A stretch of DNA of 64,000 bases from positions 310,001-374,000 of the forward strand of contig NZ_JBASBR010000007.1 of assembly GCF_049651205.1 (NCBI RefSeq), in the 5' to 3' direction. Below are positions 18,119 through 27,676 of this stretch, piece after piece. Made by a program: the position numbers and the translations under genes. Numbering within the stretch: position 1 is the first letter of the stretch; each line of letters begins with the position of its first letter. Source of the stretch: Castellaniella sp049651205. GTDB lineage: Bacteria > Pseudomonadota > Gammaproteobacteria > Burkholderiales > Burkholderiaceae_B. The notes beneath the pieces are model-generated. The model was given only the letters and a program-made list of their open reading frames with translations. It made no database searches and was not told the DNA's origin.

Positions 18119-18251
18119 GACATCCATCTCCAGGGGGTCTGAGACAGTGATTGCCGGCCAGTATACCGGCCACAAATAGCTGGCGCCCACATCAACTTAG
18201 GCCTGCCAGACGTAGTAATAAGCCACATTTATGCTAGAATTGCCGTCTTTC

Positions 18252-18327
<76 letters not shown>

Positions 18328-18336
18328 GAACACCTT

Positions 18337-18366
18337 AAACCGCTTGATTTTTCAGGCGGTTTTTTT
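18337..18366 (+). terminator. Terminator of the tRNA-Ala gene
   Basis: An eight-bp stem (CCGCTTGA / TCAGGCGG, one T-G pair) extended by A3/T3 pairing, a four-T loop and a seven-T tail, ten bases after the CCA end. Confidence 0.85.
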
Positions 18367-18387
18367 CGTCTGTCGTGGGCAGCGTGA

Positions 18388-19140
18388 TCAGGTAATGGCC
18401 TCGACCCGCCCCGTATCCAGGTGATACACCCCACCCACAACCCTGAGTTTCCCGTCCTGCACTGCTCGGGCAAGAATGGGCGTAGCTTCCTGCAGGCGTT
18501 GCACGTTTTGCCGGACATTTTCGATGGTTGCCGCATGCAGCAAGGTGCCGCCTTTGGGCGCCTGGCTCGCGGCGGCGCGTACTGAGGGCATCAGCTCGGT
18601 GACAATGTTCTGGATATGGCCGGGAAATTCGGCCTGCTTCTCATAGGCGCTCACTGCCGCCCCCACCGCGCCGCAACTGGTGTGCCCAAGCACCATGATG
18701 ACCGGTATGTTCAACACCGCAACGCCGTATTCCAGGCTGGCCAAAATATCGGTGCTTACATAGTTGCCCGCTACGCGCGACACAAACAGATCACCCCGTC
18801 CTTCGTCGAAGCATAACTCGGGGCCCACCCGTGAATCCGCACAGCTGAGGATACTGGCATAAGGATTCTGTCCGCCCGTCAATGCTTGGCGCGTCGCGGC
18901 GAAGTCCCGTTTTTTGGTCTTGCCCGAGGTGTATCGCTGGTTCCCTTCGAACAAACGCTTGATGGCCTGATCGGGAGAAAGCACGTTTCCCGGCTTTGGA
19001 GGGGATTTTGCGTACGCATGCGCATATCCCGTGGACATGCCCAGCAACGAAAATGCAGCAATTGCGCCAAGGGCGGTACGGCGAGATCGCGATTCTGGTG
19101 CCCCATCTATAGAACGACGGCCTGTACACAATTTACACAT
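18388..19140 (-). CDS. Beta-class carbonic anhydrase with Tat-type signal
   Basis: Hydrates CO2 using a zinc held by two cysteines and a histidine. The zinc and dyad residues are visible in SCADSRVGPELCF (Cys, Asp, Arg) and VLGHTSCGAVGAA (His, Cys). Residues near 20-40 read SRRTALGAIAAFSLLG, a twin-arginine signal, so the folded enzyme is probably exported. About 250 residues, longer than cytoplasmic forms because of this leader. Start at ATG 19140 is preferred, since GGGGAG sits six bases ahead; ATG 19146 directly abuts it. Confidence 0.88.
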   Translation of the reverse strand: MCKLCTGRRSIDGAPESRSRRTALGAIAAFSLLGMSTGYAHAYAKSPPKPGNVLSPDQAIKRLFEGNQRYTSGKTKKRDFAATRQALTGGQNPYASILSCADSRVGPELCFDEGRGDLFVSRVAGNYVSTDILASLEYGVAVLNIPVIMVLGHTSCGAVGAAVSAYEKQAEFPGHIQNIVTELMPSVRAAASQAPKGGTLLHAATIENVRQNVQRLQEATPILARAVQDGKLRVVGGVYHLDTGRVEAIT

Positions 19141-19313
19141 GTCCATCTCCCCAACCTTTAGATTGTTCGCGGTACGTTACTGTCTGGATGCAAATGTGGC
19201 AATCAAAATTTGTACCCTCGCCCGGCGGCTTACACCTCATCAAACACACGCGGCCAAGCGTCACAGAACCACAGTACACTGTTTGCTTTATTGACCTGGG
19301 ATCGTGCGTCATC

Positions 19314-20153
19314 ATGGGTAGTGCAAGCGTCTGGCTGGAAGCCACCATTCTCGGCTTGGTTCAGGGTCTCACCGAGTTTTTGCCAATTTCCTCCAGTGCC
19401 CACCTGCGCATCCTGGGGCCGTTACTCCCTTCGGGGGGTGACCCAGGCGCTGCTTTTACCGCCATCACACAGATTGGCACCGAAACGGCCGTGCTACTGT
19501 ATTTTCGCCATGACATCCTACGCATCCTGAAGGCCTGGCTGGCGTCACTCACCCCCACCGGGCCGCGCGGCAACCCGGATGCCCGCATGGGCTGGCTGAT
19601 CATCATCGGCACGCTGCCCATCGCCGTACTGGGTTTATTGTTCAAGGATGCAATCGAAGGCAGCCTGCGCAATCTGTACATCACAGGTACAGTGCTTGCC
19701 CTGTTTGCGGTGATTCTGGGCGTGGCCGATTACATCGGCCGCAAGCAGCGTCCACTAGATCAACTCAGCTGGGGCCACGGCCTGCTGTTTGGCTTGGCGC
19801 AGGCCATGGCGCTGATCCCCGGAGTGTCCCGCTCAGGCGGCACCATCACCGCTGGCTTGCTATTGGGCTACACCCGAGAAGCAGCCGCACGATATTCATT
19901 TTTACTGGCTCTGCCAGCCGTCTTTGCAGCCGGTTTCTATCAGCTGTTTCGCAGTTGGGGGCAAGTCGGGCCCATCGGAGCCGGGCCTACCGCCTGGGCC
20001 ACGTTGGTGGCGTTTTTTGTTGGGTATGGTGTGATCGTGGCCTTTTTGCGATTCATCTCCACTCACAGCTTCATGCCCTTTGTGGTTTATCGCATCGTAC
20101 TGGGCGTTGCTGTCATAGCGCTGCTTGCGGGCGGCGTTTTAAGCCCGCTTTAA
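19314..20153 (+). CDS. uppP: Undecaprenyl-diphosphatase UppP (BacA)
   Basis: Membrane phosphatase that recycles undecaprenyl pyrophosphate, the carrier lipid of peptidoglycan synthesis. The 279-residue protein has both signature motifs, GLTEFLPISSSAHL near the start and LIPGVSRSGGTI in the middle, plus about eight membrane segments. The ATG at 19314 gives the family start (MGSASVWLEATILGLVQG); the ribosome site is weak. Its stop lies 17 bases from the converging LysR gene. Confidence 0.95.
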   Translation: MGSASVWLEATILGLVQGLTEFLPISSSAHLRILGPLLPSGGDPGAAFTAITQIGTETAVLLYFRHDILRILKAWLASLTPTGPRGNPDARMGWLIIIGTLPIAVLGLLFKDAIEGSLRNLYITGTVLALFAVILGVADYIGRKQRPLDQLSWGHGLLFGLAQAMALIPGVSRSGGTITAGLLLGYTREAAARYSFLLALPAVFAAGFYQLFRSWGQVGPIGAGPTAWATLVAFFVGYGVIVAFLRFISTHSFMPFVVYRIVLGVAVIALLAGGVLSPL

Positions 20154-20170
20154 CGAAGCTGCGGTCACCT

Positions 20171-21094
20171 CTATACCAACCCGGCGGGCGCATCGCCCTG
20201 ATCGTCCGCCAGCACTTCGCCCATATAGTCCAAAAACGAACGCACCGCCGGCGACATACCACGACGTGACATATAGGCGGCATGCACGATGCCAGAGCGA
20301 AGCGACCACTCGGGCAGGACCTGCTCCAGACGGCCCTGGGCAATACCCTCACGGCACATGTAATCGGGCATAAAACCGACACCAATACCTTCTTCGATGG
20401 CATAACGTAGCGTCACCAAGTCGTCCACGATATAGGCCGCAGCGCAATCAATCTGTTGATGCGCCCCCTGTGGACCATCCAAAGAAAAATGAATCCTGCC
20501 GGCCTGCGCTGACATCCCCACTGCATCAAAGCGTTTCAGATCAGCAGGCTGCTCGGGGCGGCCCACACGCTGAAGCAGTTCGGGGCTGGCAATCAGCCAG
20601 GTGCTACCCCGACCCAGCCGCTTGATGATGGCGCTACCGCTGTCATCCAGACTAAGCCGGACACGCAAAGCGATATCCACACGCTCACTGACCAGATCAA
20701 CCACGCGATTAGTGACCTCCAGGTTCAGTTTGACGTACGGGCAGCGCTTTAGGTACGCCGGGATCAGCGGCCCGATCACTGTCTGTGCAAGCGTCACAGG
20801 GCAAGACACCCGCAAACCGCCACGCGGTTCGGCCACGATTCGGGAAATCTCCGCATAGGCCTGGTCGGCGGTGTCTCGCACAGCAATGCAATGGCGGATG
20901 AACTGCTCACCCGCCAGCGTCAGGGACAGCTTGCGCGTCGTGCGGTTCAACAGCCGCACGCTCAGTTCGGCTTCAAGCCGCCCGATCCGCCTGGACAGGC
21001 GTGAGGTTGGCAGATCCAGCGCACGGGCTGCACCTGAGAAGCTGCCGCGTTCCACGACTTCAGCAAAATAGCGCATGTCGTTCAAGTCATGCAT
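20171..21094 (-). CDS. LysR-family transcriptional regulator, divergent to azoR
   Basis: 307 residues with an N-terminal winged helix-turn-helix (FAEVVERGSFSGAARALDLP, then RLSRRIGRLEAEL) and a LysR substrate-binding domain. The order CPVTLAQTVIGPLIPAYL belongs to the CrgA/AaeR-like branch often found beside quinone reductases and azoreductases. It is transcribed away from azoR with 127 bases between, so it probably controls azoR and itself. Inducer unknown. Confidence 0.88.
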   Translation of the reverse strand: MHDLNDMRYFAEVVERGSFSGAARALDLPTSRLSRRIGRLEAELSVRLLNRTTRKLSLTLAGEQFIRHCIAVRDTADQAYAEISRIVAEPRGGLRVSCPVTLAQTVIGPLIPAYLKRCPYVKLNLEVTNRVVDLVSERVDIALRVRLSLDDSGSAIIKRLGRGSTWLIASPELLQRVGRPEQPADLKRFDAVGMSAQAGRIHFSLDGPQGAHQQIDCAAAYIVDDLVTLRYAIEEGIGVGFMPDYMCREGIAQGRLEQVLPEWSLRSGIVHAAYMSRRGMSPAVRSFLDYMGEVLADDQGDAPAGLV

Positions 21095-21221
21095 GATGGA
21101 TCCACCTCAAAAATAGAATACTGTTTGCCTTGTTGAATGGATTATCAATCATTGAAGCTTAATGGAAAATAGCACTAATCACATATTCAACCCATATTTC
21201 TCATCCAAATAAGGCCTTCCA
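21095..21221. promoter_or_regulatory. LysR/azoR divergent control region
   Basis: AT-rich compared with its flanks. It contains a perfect odd palindrome, TCAATCATTGA at 21145-21155, inside the longer stretch TTGAATGGATTATCAATCATTG. This is a reasonable LysR operator candidate on position alone; there is no experimental support. Confidence 0.35.
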
Positions 21222-21830
21222 ATGAAATTGCTGCACATCGATTCCAGTATCACTGGCCCGGAATCCGTCTCCCGTCGCCTGTCTCGCGACATCGTCGCGC
21301 AACAACAGGCCTGGCATTCCGGCCTGCAGGTTGATTACCTGGACCTGGCGGCCCAGGCGCCCAACCCACTGTCGCTGGATGCACTTGGCTTCCGCATGCC
21401 CGATTCGGCTGATATAGTCACCGAGGCCCAGCGCCTCGAAAACGAGGTCTCCGAAGCACTGGTCAGCCAGCTGATCGCTGCGGATATCGTCGTCATCGGC
21501 GCACCCATGTACAACTTCACCATTCCCGCCCAACTCAAGGCCTGGCTGGATCGCATCGCCCAGGCAGGGCGCACCTTCAAATACACCGAAACCGGCCCGG
21601 TAGGCCTGCTGGGCGACAAAACCGTGATTCTGGCACTGAGCCGCGGCGGCATTTATTCCGCCAATCCTGCCATGGAACACCAGGAAAGCTATCTGAAATC
21701 GATATTCGGTTTCATGGGTGTCACTGATATCCGCACGGTACGTGCCGAAGGTATGAACATGGGCCCAGAGCACCGCGAACGCGGCCTGGCACAGGCTCAG
21801 TCCGACATTCAGGCTTTGATAGCAGCCTGA
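21222..21830 (+). CDS. azoR: FMN-dependent NADH azoreductase
   Basis: Flavodoxin-fold reductase of azo compounds and quinones. The 202-residue protein starts MKLLHIDSSITGPESVSR, has the flavin-contact loop APMYNFTIPAQLKAWLDR and the SRGGIY segment, all typical of AzoR. The enzyme acts as a cytoplasmic dimer. A LysR gene faces it and is its likely regulator. Confidence 0.93.
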   Translation: MKLLHIDSSITGPESVSRRLSRDIVAQQQAWHSGLQVDYLDLAAQAPNPLSLDALGFRMPDSADIVTEAQRLENEVSEALVSQLIAADIVVIGAPMYNFTIPAQLKAWLDRIAQAGRTFKYTETGPVGLLGDKTVILALSRGGIYSANPAMEHQESYLKSIFGFMGVTDIRTVRAEGMNMGPEHRERGLAQAQSDIQALIAA

Positions 21831-22133
21831 CCCCGATCAAGACAGGCGGGACGCATCACTGATCACTCAGCGTCCCACCCTCTGCCTTAAACCATCTTGC
21901 GAACCTTGATAATTGACACCAAGCGACCAGGAAGCACTATTCTGCATGTTCAGACGGGCCACGATCCATTGGACAAACATGATGGACGATCAGGAATAGG
22001 CTTGAAACCGCTCATCTCGTTGTAGCAAGGGTTACAGCTTGCGCCGCCCCCAAGCGTATAGGGCTTATTTGACGCTTCTGTAGACGTACCGAACGCAACG
22101 CGCAGGATGGACGTCAATCTACAAGGAGCTCGC
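21831..22133. other. azoR-norB intergenic region with stem-loop
   Basis: About 300 bases with no gene seen. A GGGACGC / GCGTCCC stem at 21848-21876 follows the azoR stop and may end its transcript, though no T-run follows. Upstream of norB I find no convincing FNR, NnrR, NsrR or -24/-12 element. The norB ribosome site AAGGAG lies at the right end. Confidence 0.4.
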
Positions 22134-24431
22134 GTGAGCACAGCAATGGCAGAGTCTTTAGGGGACGATACAAAGCCCCTTTCACCGTGGTGGGTACGGT
22201 GGTTCATCATTGTTTTTGTCATTGGGGCGGCGGTACTGGTTGCCATGACCGTGCTGGGCTACAAGCACGCACCTCCGATCCCGCAATCAGTCGTATCCAG
22301 CGACGGCACCGCACTTTTCACCCGCGCGGATATTGAAAACGGGCAAGGCGTGTTTCTGCGCTACGGGCTGATGGATAACGGTTCCATCTGGGGCCATGGC
22401 GGTTATCTGGGTATTGATTACTCCGCCGAGGCACTGCACCAAATGAGCCTGCAAACCGCCGAAGCATTGGCGCAGCAGCAGTACGGCAAGCCCATGGCTG
22501 CCCTTGATGCCACCCAACGGGCGGGCGTGCAAGGCCAGGTAGCACAATTGCTGAAGACCAACCGCTACGACGCCGCTACACAGGTGCTCACCCTCACACC
22601 ACCAGAAGTGGCCGCATGGAAGGCGCAGCTTGGCTACTGGACCACTTACTTCAAGGATCCCGAAAACAACGGCGGGCTCTCGCCCAACTGGATCACTGAC
22701 CCGCAACAGTTGCGTCAGTTCACCGCATTTGTCACTTGGGCGGCATGGGCTTCAGTGGCCAACCGGCCAGGTGAGAGCTATTCCTACACCATGAACTTCC
22801 CATACGATCCGTCGGTGGGTAATGTACCGGCGGGCGATGCAACCTTCTGGAGTGCGCTCAGTCTCGTGGTATTCCTGATCGGTCTGGGCGCAGCCCTGCT
22901 GGCCTCTGGCCGTTTTGAATACCTGGGCTGGATCAGCGCCGGCAAAATCGAACCGCGCGTCACACCGGGCGTGTCCACCAAAGGGCAACGCGCGCTGGTC
23001 AAGTTCTTTGTCATCGTCGCTGCCGTCTGGCTGTTTCAGACGCTGGTGGGTGGCGCTACTGCGCACTATCGCATCGAACCAGGCGGCTTCTACGGCATTC
23101 CGCTAGAACGCATCTTTCCAAGCAACCTGATGCGCACCTGGCACCTGCAAAGTGCCGTCATGTGGATTGCCACCTCGTACGTGGCCGCCGCCCTGTTCCT
23201 GGGTAGCACGCTGCGCAAGCAGGTACCCGAAGCCCTCACACGCTGGGCCAATCTGCTGTTTGCCGCCTTTCTTATCGTTATCGTCGGCAGCCTGGTGGGC
23301 GAATGGGCCGGCATGCTGCAATGGTTTGGCAGCTGGTGGTTCTGGCTTGGCAACCAGGGCTGGGAATACCTGGAGCTCGGCCGCCTGTGGCAGTACGTTC
23401 TGGTGATCGGCCTGGTGGTGTGGTTTGCCGTACTGTGGTGGCTTGCGCGGCCGCGCGACAACGCCTCGGCCGAGGCCAGACCCGTTGTGCGCATGTTCCT
23501 GCTGGCAGCGCTGTCAATCCCCTTGTTCTATTTGCCGGCGCTGTTCTACGGTGCGCACACCAACTTCACGGTGGTGGACACCTGGCGCTTCTGGATCATC
23601 CACCTGTGGGTCGAGGGCTTCTTCGAGTTCTTCGCCACCACCGTAGTAGCCATCGTGTTCTACCAGCTTGGGCTGGCACGGGTTAACACCGCGCTGCGCG
23701 TCATCTACCTGGATGCCATCCTGTTTTTCCTGGGCGGGCTGGTGGGCACCGGCCACCACTGGTACTTTAACGGCCACTCAAGCTTCAACATGGCGGCATC
23801 CGCGCTGGTCTCGGTGCTCGAAGTCGTGCCACTTACGCTGCTCACCCTGGATGCCTGGGGCTTTATCAAAACCGCGCGCGGTGGCGATCAAAATACCCCT
23901 CGTGCCAAGATCGCACACGATCACAAGTGGACGCTGTTCTTCCTGATTGCCGTCGGTTTCTGGAACTTCCTCGGTGCCGGTGTGTTCGGCTTCCTCGTCA
24001 ACCTGCCCATCGTCAGCTATTTCGAGACCGGCACGCAACTGACCCCCAACCATGGTCACGCATCACTGATGGGCGTATTTGGCATGCTGGCCATTGCGCT
24101 GATGGTGTTTGTTCTGCGCCAGACTGCCTCTGACCGCGATTGGCCGGGCATCGAGCGCTGGGTCAAATACACCTTCTGGGGTGCCAATATTGGCCTCATG
24201 ATGATGGTGGCCTTCAGCCTGTTTCCCAGCGGCCTGCGCCAGGTGTGGGATGTAACACAACACGGCTACTGGCACGCACGCAGCATGGCGTTCATCCACG
24301 AGCCAACCGCCCTGATCATCGAGTGGCTGCGCCTGCCGGGCGACCTGGTGTTCATCATCTTCGGCTCCATCCCGCTCACCATCGCGGCATTCAAGGCCTG
24401 GGCGGGGGTGCGGCGCCAGGAGGCCGATTGA
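22134..24431 (+). CDS. norB: Quinol-dependent nitric oxide reductase (qNOR), single-subunit NorB
   Basis: Reduces NO to N2O using quinol electrons; a heme-copper oxidase relative in the inner membrane. The 765-residue protein has the qNOR layout: one N-terminal helix, a periplasmic region corresponding to NorC but without a heme-c CXXCH motif, then about 12 helices. Heme and iron ligand histidines are in MRTWHLQSAVMWI, IIHLWVEGFFEFF, GTGHHWYFNGHSS and TPNHGHASLMG. The start is GTG 22134, six bases after AAGGAG. No norC, norD or norQ is present, as expected for the quinol type. Its last 28 bases recur at 31296. Confidence 0.95.
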   Translation: MSTAMAESLGDDTKPLSPWWVRWFIIVFVIGAAVLVAMTVLGYKHAPPIPQSVVSSDGTALFTRADIENGQGVFLRYGLMDNGSIWGHGGYLGIDYSAEALHQMSLQTAEALAQQQYGKPMAALDATQRAGVQGQVAQLLKTNRYDAATQVLTLTPPEVAAWKAQLGYWTTYFKDPENNGGLSPNWITDPQQLRQFTAFVTWAAWASVANRPGESYSYTMNFPYDPSVGNVPAGDATFWSALSLVVFLIGLGAALLASGRFEYLGWISAGKIEPRVTPGVSTKGQRALVKFFVIVAAVWLFQTLVGGATAHYRIEPGGFYGIPLERIFPSNLMRTWHLQSAVMWIATSYVAAALFLGSTLRKQVPEALTRWANLLFAAFLIVIVGSLVGEWAGMLQWFGSWWFWLGNQGWEYLELGRLWQYVLVIGLVVWFAVLWWLARPRDNASAEARPVVRMFLLAALSIPLFYLPALFYGAHTNFTVVDTWRFWIIHLWVEGFFEFFATTVVAIVFYQLGLARVNTALRVIYLDAILFFLGGLVGTGHHWYFNGHSSFNMAASALVSVLEVVPLTLLTLDAWGFIKTARGGDQNTPRAKIAHDHKWTLFFLIAVGFWNFLGAGVFGFLVNLPIVSYFETGTQLTPNHGHASLMGVFGMLAIALMVFVLRQTASDRDWPGIERWVKYTFWGANIGLMMMVAFSLFPSGLRQVWDVTQHGYWHARSMAFIHEPTALIIEWLRLPGDLVFIIFGSIPLTIAAFKAWAGVRRQEAD

Positions 24432-24432
24432 T
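24404..24432 (+). repeat. Left copy of a 29-base direct repeat (norB 3' end)
   Basis: The stretch starting GGGGGTGCGGCGCCAG and ending GGCCGATTGAT recurs at 31296-31324 with a single mismatch. Here it encodes the last residues of norB (GVRRQEAD and stop). The two copies bracket the restriction-modification and toxin-antitoxin island. Confidence 0.9.
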
Positions 24433-24464
24433 GGCGATTATCTAGCGGGCACCCTCTGGTAAGG

Positions 24465-24497
24465 CTTGGGCTGGCACTTCCAATGTGCCGGCCCAAG
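24465..24497 (+). terminator. Stem-loop after norB
   Basis: A 13-bp stem, CTTGGGCTGGCAC / GTGCCGGCCCAAG, with one T-G pair and a seven-base loop, about 35 bases after the norB stop. It lacks a clear T-run, so it may be a processed 3' end or a weak terminator rather than a classic one. Confidence 0.55.
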
Positions 24498-24591
24498 TCT
24501 CGCGTAGGGATACCCATCTGCTAGACTTCACGGGTAACAAAATATGCCGTAAATATCCAAGGGCATAAGCCCTATCAGGAGTCAGCCTGCC

Positions 24592-27500
24592 GTGCCTGCC
24601 AAACCACACGCTTCAGCCAATGCAAAAACCGGTGATCAGGACGATTTTTCGCTGGAAACACAGCAGGTAACCGATACGCCTAGCAAACCACCGAAGCCCG
24701 CCAGCCGCAAGACAAAATCGACACCCGGTAATAGCCGAGCTACTGGCGACGACGCCCAGATCCTATCCTACCGGCACGCCGACAAGCGCGTGAATAACCC
24801 GGAGGTAGGCATGGTGACACCGGCAACGGATCCCGAAGCAGGTAAAACAAAATGGGCGTACGACCCCCATCTGGATCCGGCCTTGGGCTTCGACCCGCAA
24901 CGCGGCCAGATTGAAACCCTGATCGATGACGCGCTGGCCTCGGGTGACACAGCCCAGATGCGTGCAGCCTTGGAAGAACTGAAACGCCTGCAAAGCCCTT
25001 ACCTGAACTGGGCAGGTAAAGCCGAACGCACCAGCTTTGATATCGATATCGTCAGCCTGCACGTGCACGAGCGTATCGACCCCGCCAGGATCCTGACGGC
25101 CGTGCGCAAGGCAATGAGCACCACGGCCAAAAAAAAACAGGCAACCAAAGCCGTACAACCTGGGCTGTTTGATGCGCCATTTGAGAACCTGCCGCTGCGC
25201 GATGCCATCGATTTCTACCGCCACGAGCGCGGCTGGGCCAACCGATTGATCTCCGGCGACAGCCTACTGGTGATGAACAGCCTGCTGCAAAAGGAAAACA
25301 TGGCCGGCCGGGTGCAGATGATCTATATCGATCCCCCCTACGGCATCAAGTACGGCAGCAACTTCCAGCCCTTTGTGGGTAAACGGGATGTGAAGGATCG
25401 CAAGGACGAAGACCTGACCCAAGAGCCGGAAATGATCAAAGCCTTCCGGGATACCTGGGAGCTGGGGGTGCACTCATACCTGACGTACCTGCGGGACCGC
25501 CTGTTACTGGCGCGGGAATTGTTGAATGAAACAGGTAGCGTGTTTGTGCAGATTTCGGATGAGAACCTGCACCATGTTCGAGAGCTAATGGACGAGGTAT
25601 TCAAACCCGAAAATTTTGTTGCCCAAATAACTGTTCAAAAGACATCCGGTCAAACATCAACCTATTTATCCGGTACTGTTGATTATCTTCTTTGGTATGG
25701 ACTAGAAAAGAGGGTCACTAAATACAATCCCCCACTTTCTTTAAAAGAAATGGGAGGTGTTGGCGGTAGTATGTACCAATTTATTCAACTATCAAACGGC
25801 AGTTGCAGACGCCTCAACTCCTCAGAGATAGAGCACCCAAAATCACTGGGACGAGACAGCCTGATATTTCGACTTGGTGACACAACCTCACAGCGACAAG
25901 GCCGAAGCGCCGGCCCTGGTTCAGCCATGTATTTTCCAGTGCACGTAGACGGCCAAAACTACTTTCCTCCGATGTCCAGAGGCTGGACTTCCACCGCCGA
26001 CGGCATGAGTAGGCTTGCAAAGGCGGGGCGCCTCAATCCACAGGGAGAGCGGCTCGCTTATAAGCGATATTTAAATGACTTCCTTGCCTACCCATTGGGC
26101 AACAATTGGGTGGACACAGCCGGAGCAACTGATCGACTCTATGTTGTTCAAACTGCAGACAAAGTCATCGAACGCTGCCTCCTGATGACCACCGACCCCG
26201 GCGATCTGGTGCTGGATCCCACCTGCGGCTCGGGCACGACGGCCTTTGTCGCCGAAAAATGGGGCCGCCGCTGGATCACCTGCGATACCTCACGCGTGGC
26301 AGTGACACTGGCCAAACAGCGGCTAATGACGGCCAGCTACGATTACTTTGACTTGAAATACCCCCAGGAAGGCCTGAAAGGCGGCTTCATCTACAAGACA
26401 GTGCCGCACATCACCTTGAAGTCGATTGCCAACAACCCTGAAATCGATACCATCTACGAACAAAAACACCCGGCTATCGAATCTGCGCTGGAAAAACTGA
26501 ACCAGGCCCTGCAACACGCCAAGGCCCCTGCTTTTGCCGTTACCGAAGGTGGCCGCAAAGGCCAGACGCTGGATTTTTCAAAGGGCGACACCCTGCTTGA
26601 ATGGGAAGTGCCTTTCGACTACCCAAAAAACTGGCCAGCCAACGTGCAGGACGCCCTGGCAGCCTTTCACTCATGCCGGCAGGCGATGCAAACCCAAATG
26701 GACGCCAGCATCGCCGCGCATGCCGACCAGGAAACGCTCTACGACCAACCGGCCATTGCGCGAGACAAACTGCGCATCACCGGCCCCTTTACGGTAGAGG
26801 CCGTCCCCTTCCCCAGCGTCAAATCGCTGGATGAAGCAGACGGCCCGGCCGAAGCTGACACCAGCATCGCCCGCACGGGCGAATCCGGCCGTCAACATCA
26901 ATGGCGCGATGAGCTGCTCAAAGCCGGCATTCGCGGCAAAGGCGGCCAAAAGCTGAACTTTGCCGATCTGGAACCCCTACCCACAGACGAGGGTATGCAA
27001 CACCTGCATGCCACCGGCCATCTGGATTCAGGCGAGCGCGTGGTGGTGAGCTTTGGCCCGGAATACGGCGCACTGGAACAGCGCCAGGTAACCAATGCAC
27101 TCACCCAGGCGGGCAATCTGTTTCCTTTACCCAAGATGATTGTGTTTTGCGCCTTTGCCTTCGATCCGGAGGCCGCCAAGGATATTGATGCCCTGCGCGG
27201 CATCACGGCGCTAAAAGCACAGATGAATACCGACCTGCTGACTGACGACCTGCGCAAGGCACGGGCCCACAACCAAAGTTTCTGGCTGATGGGCCAGCCC
27301 GAAGTGGAAGTACGCAAAACCAAAAACGATCAATACGTGGTGGAGGTTCACGGCTTTGACTACTTTGATACCGTCAAAGGCGAATTGATCTCTGGTGGCA
27401 AGAAAAAGATCGCGATGTGGGCGCTGGATACGGATTACGACGAGCGCAGCCTGTTTCCACACCAAGTGTTCTTTCCCATGGCTGGGCGAGGCGAAGGCTG

Positions 27501-27666
27501 GGAGAAACTGAAGAAAAACATCCGGGCAGAACTGGACGAATCCCGGCTGAATGCCTTCCACGGCACGGTCAGCCTGCCTTTCGAGGCCGGAGACAACCGC
27601 AAGATCGCGGTCAAGATCGTGGATGACCGCGGCATCGAATCACTGAAAGTTATCCCGTTGGGTTAA
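24592..27666 (+). CDS. mod: Type III restriction-modification system DNA methyltransferase (Mod)
   Basis: A 1024-residue adenine-N6 methyltransferase, the specificity and modification subunit of a type III system. Motif IV (IDPPYG) is near residue 247 and motif I (LDPTCGSGTTA) near 541, so the order is that of the beta class, with the target-recognition domain between them. The first 90 residues are polar and low in complexity. The start is GTG 24592 after AGGAG. The recognition segment, about 25605-26165, is clearly AT-richer than both sides, suggesting a swapped specificity module. A run of nine A at 25129-25137 encodes three lysines upstream of the catalytic motifs. res follows after ten bases. 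Confidence 0.93.
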   Translation: MPAKPHASANAKTGDQDDFSLETQQVTDTPSKPPKPASRKTKSTPGNSRATGDDAQILSYRHADKRVNNPEVGMVTPATDPEAGKTKWAYDPHLDPALGFDPQRGQIETLIDDALASGDTAQMRAALEELKRLQSPYLNWAGKAERTSFDIDIVSLHVHERIDPARILTAVRKAMSTTAKKKQATKAVQPGLFDAPFENLPLRDAIDFYRHERGWANRLISGDSLLVMNSLLQKENMAGRVQMIYIDPPYGIKYGSNFQPFVGKRDVKDRKDEDLTQEPEMIKAFRDTWELGVHSYLTYLRDRLLLARELLNETGSVFVQISDENLHHVRELMDEVFKPENFVAQITVQKTSGQTSTYLSGTVDYLLWYGLEKRVTKYNPPLSLKEMGGVGGSMYQFIQLSNGSCRRLNSSEIEHPKSLGRDSLIFRLGDTTSQRQGRSAGPGSAMYFPVHVDGQNYFPPMSRGWTSTADGMSRLAKAGRLNPQGERLAYKRYLNDFLAYPLGNNWVDTAGATDRLYVVQTADKVIERCLLMTTDPGDLVLDPTCGSGTTAFVAEKWGRRWITCDTSRVAVTLAKQRLMTASYDYFDLKYPQEGLKGGFIYKTVPHITLKSIANNPEIDTIYEQKHPAIESALEKLNQALQHAKAPAFAVTEGGRKGQTLDFSKGDTLLEWEVPFDYPKNWPANVQDALAAFHSCRQAMQTQMDASIAAHADQETLYDQPAIARDKLRITGPFTVEAVPFPSVKSLDEADGPAEADTSIARTGESGRQHQWRDELLKAGIRGKGGQKLNFADLEPLPTDEGMQHLHATGHLDSGERVVVSFGPEYGALEQRQVTNALTQAGNLFPLPKMIVFCAFAFDPEAAKDIDALRGITALKAQMNTDLLTDDLRKARAHNQSFWLMGQPEVEVRKTKNDQYVVEVHGFDYFDTVKGELISGGKKKIAMWALDTDYDERSLFPHQVFFPMAGRGEGWEKLKKNIRAELDESRLNAFHGTVSLPFEAGDNRKIAVKIVDDRGIESLKVIPLG

Positions 27667-27676
27667 GGGAAGAATC

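Noticed and set aside
21831..22133. FNR/NnrR or sigma-54 NorR-type control site before norB
   Set aside because: TTGATAATTGACAC at about 21906 has only one good half site, and GGGTTACAGCTTGC fits -24/-12 spacing but little of the consensus.
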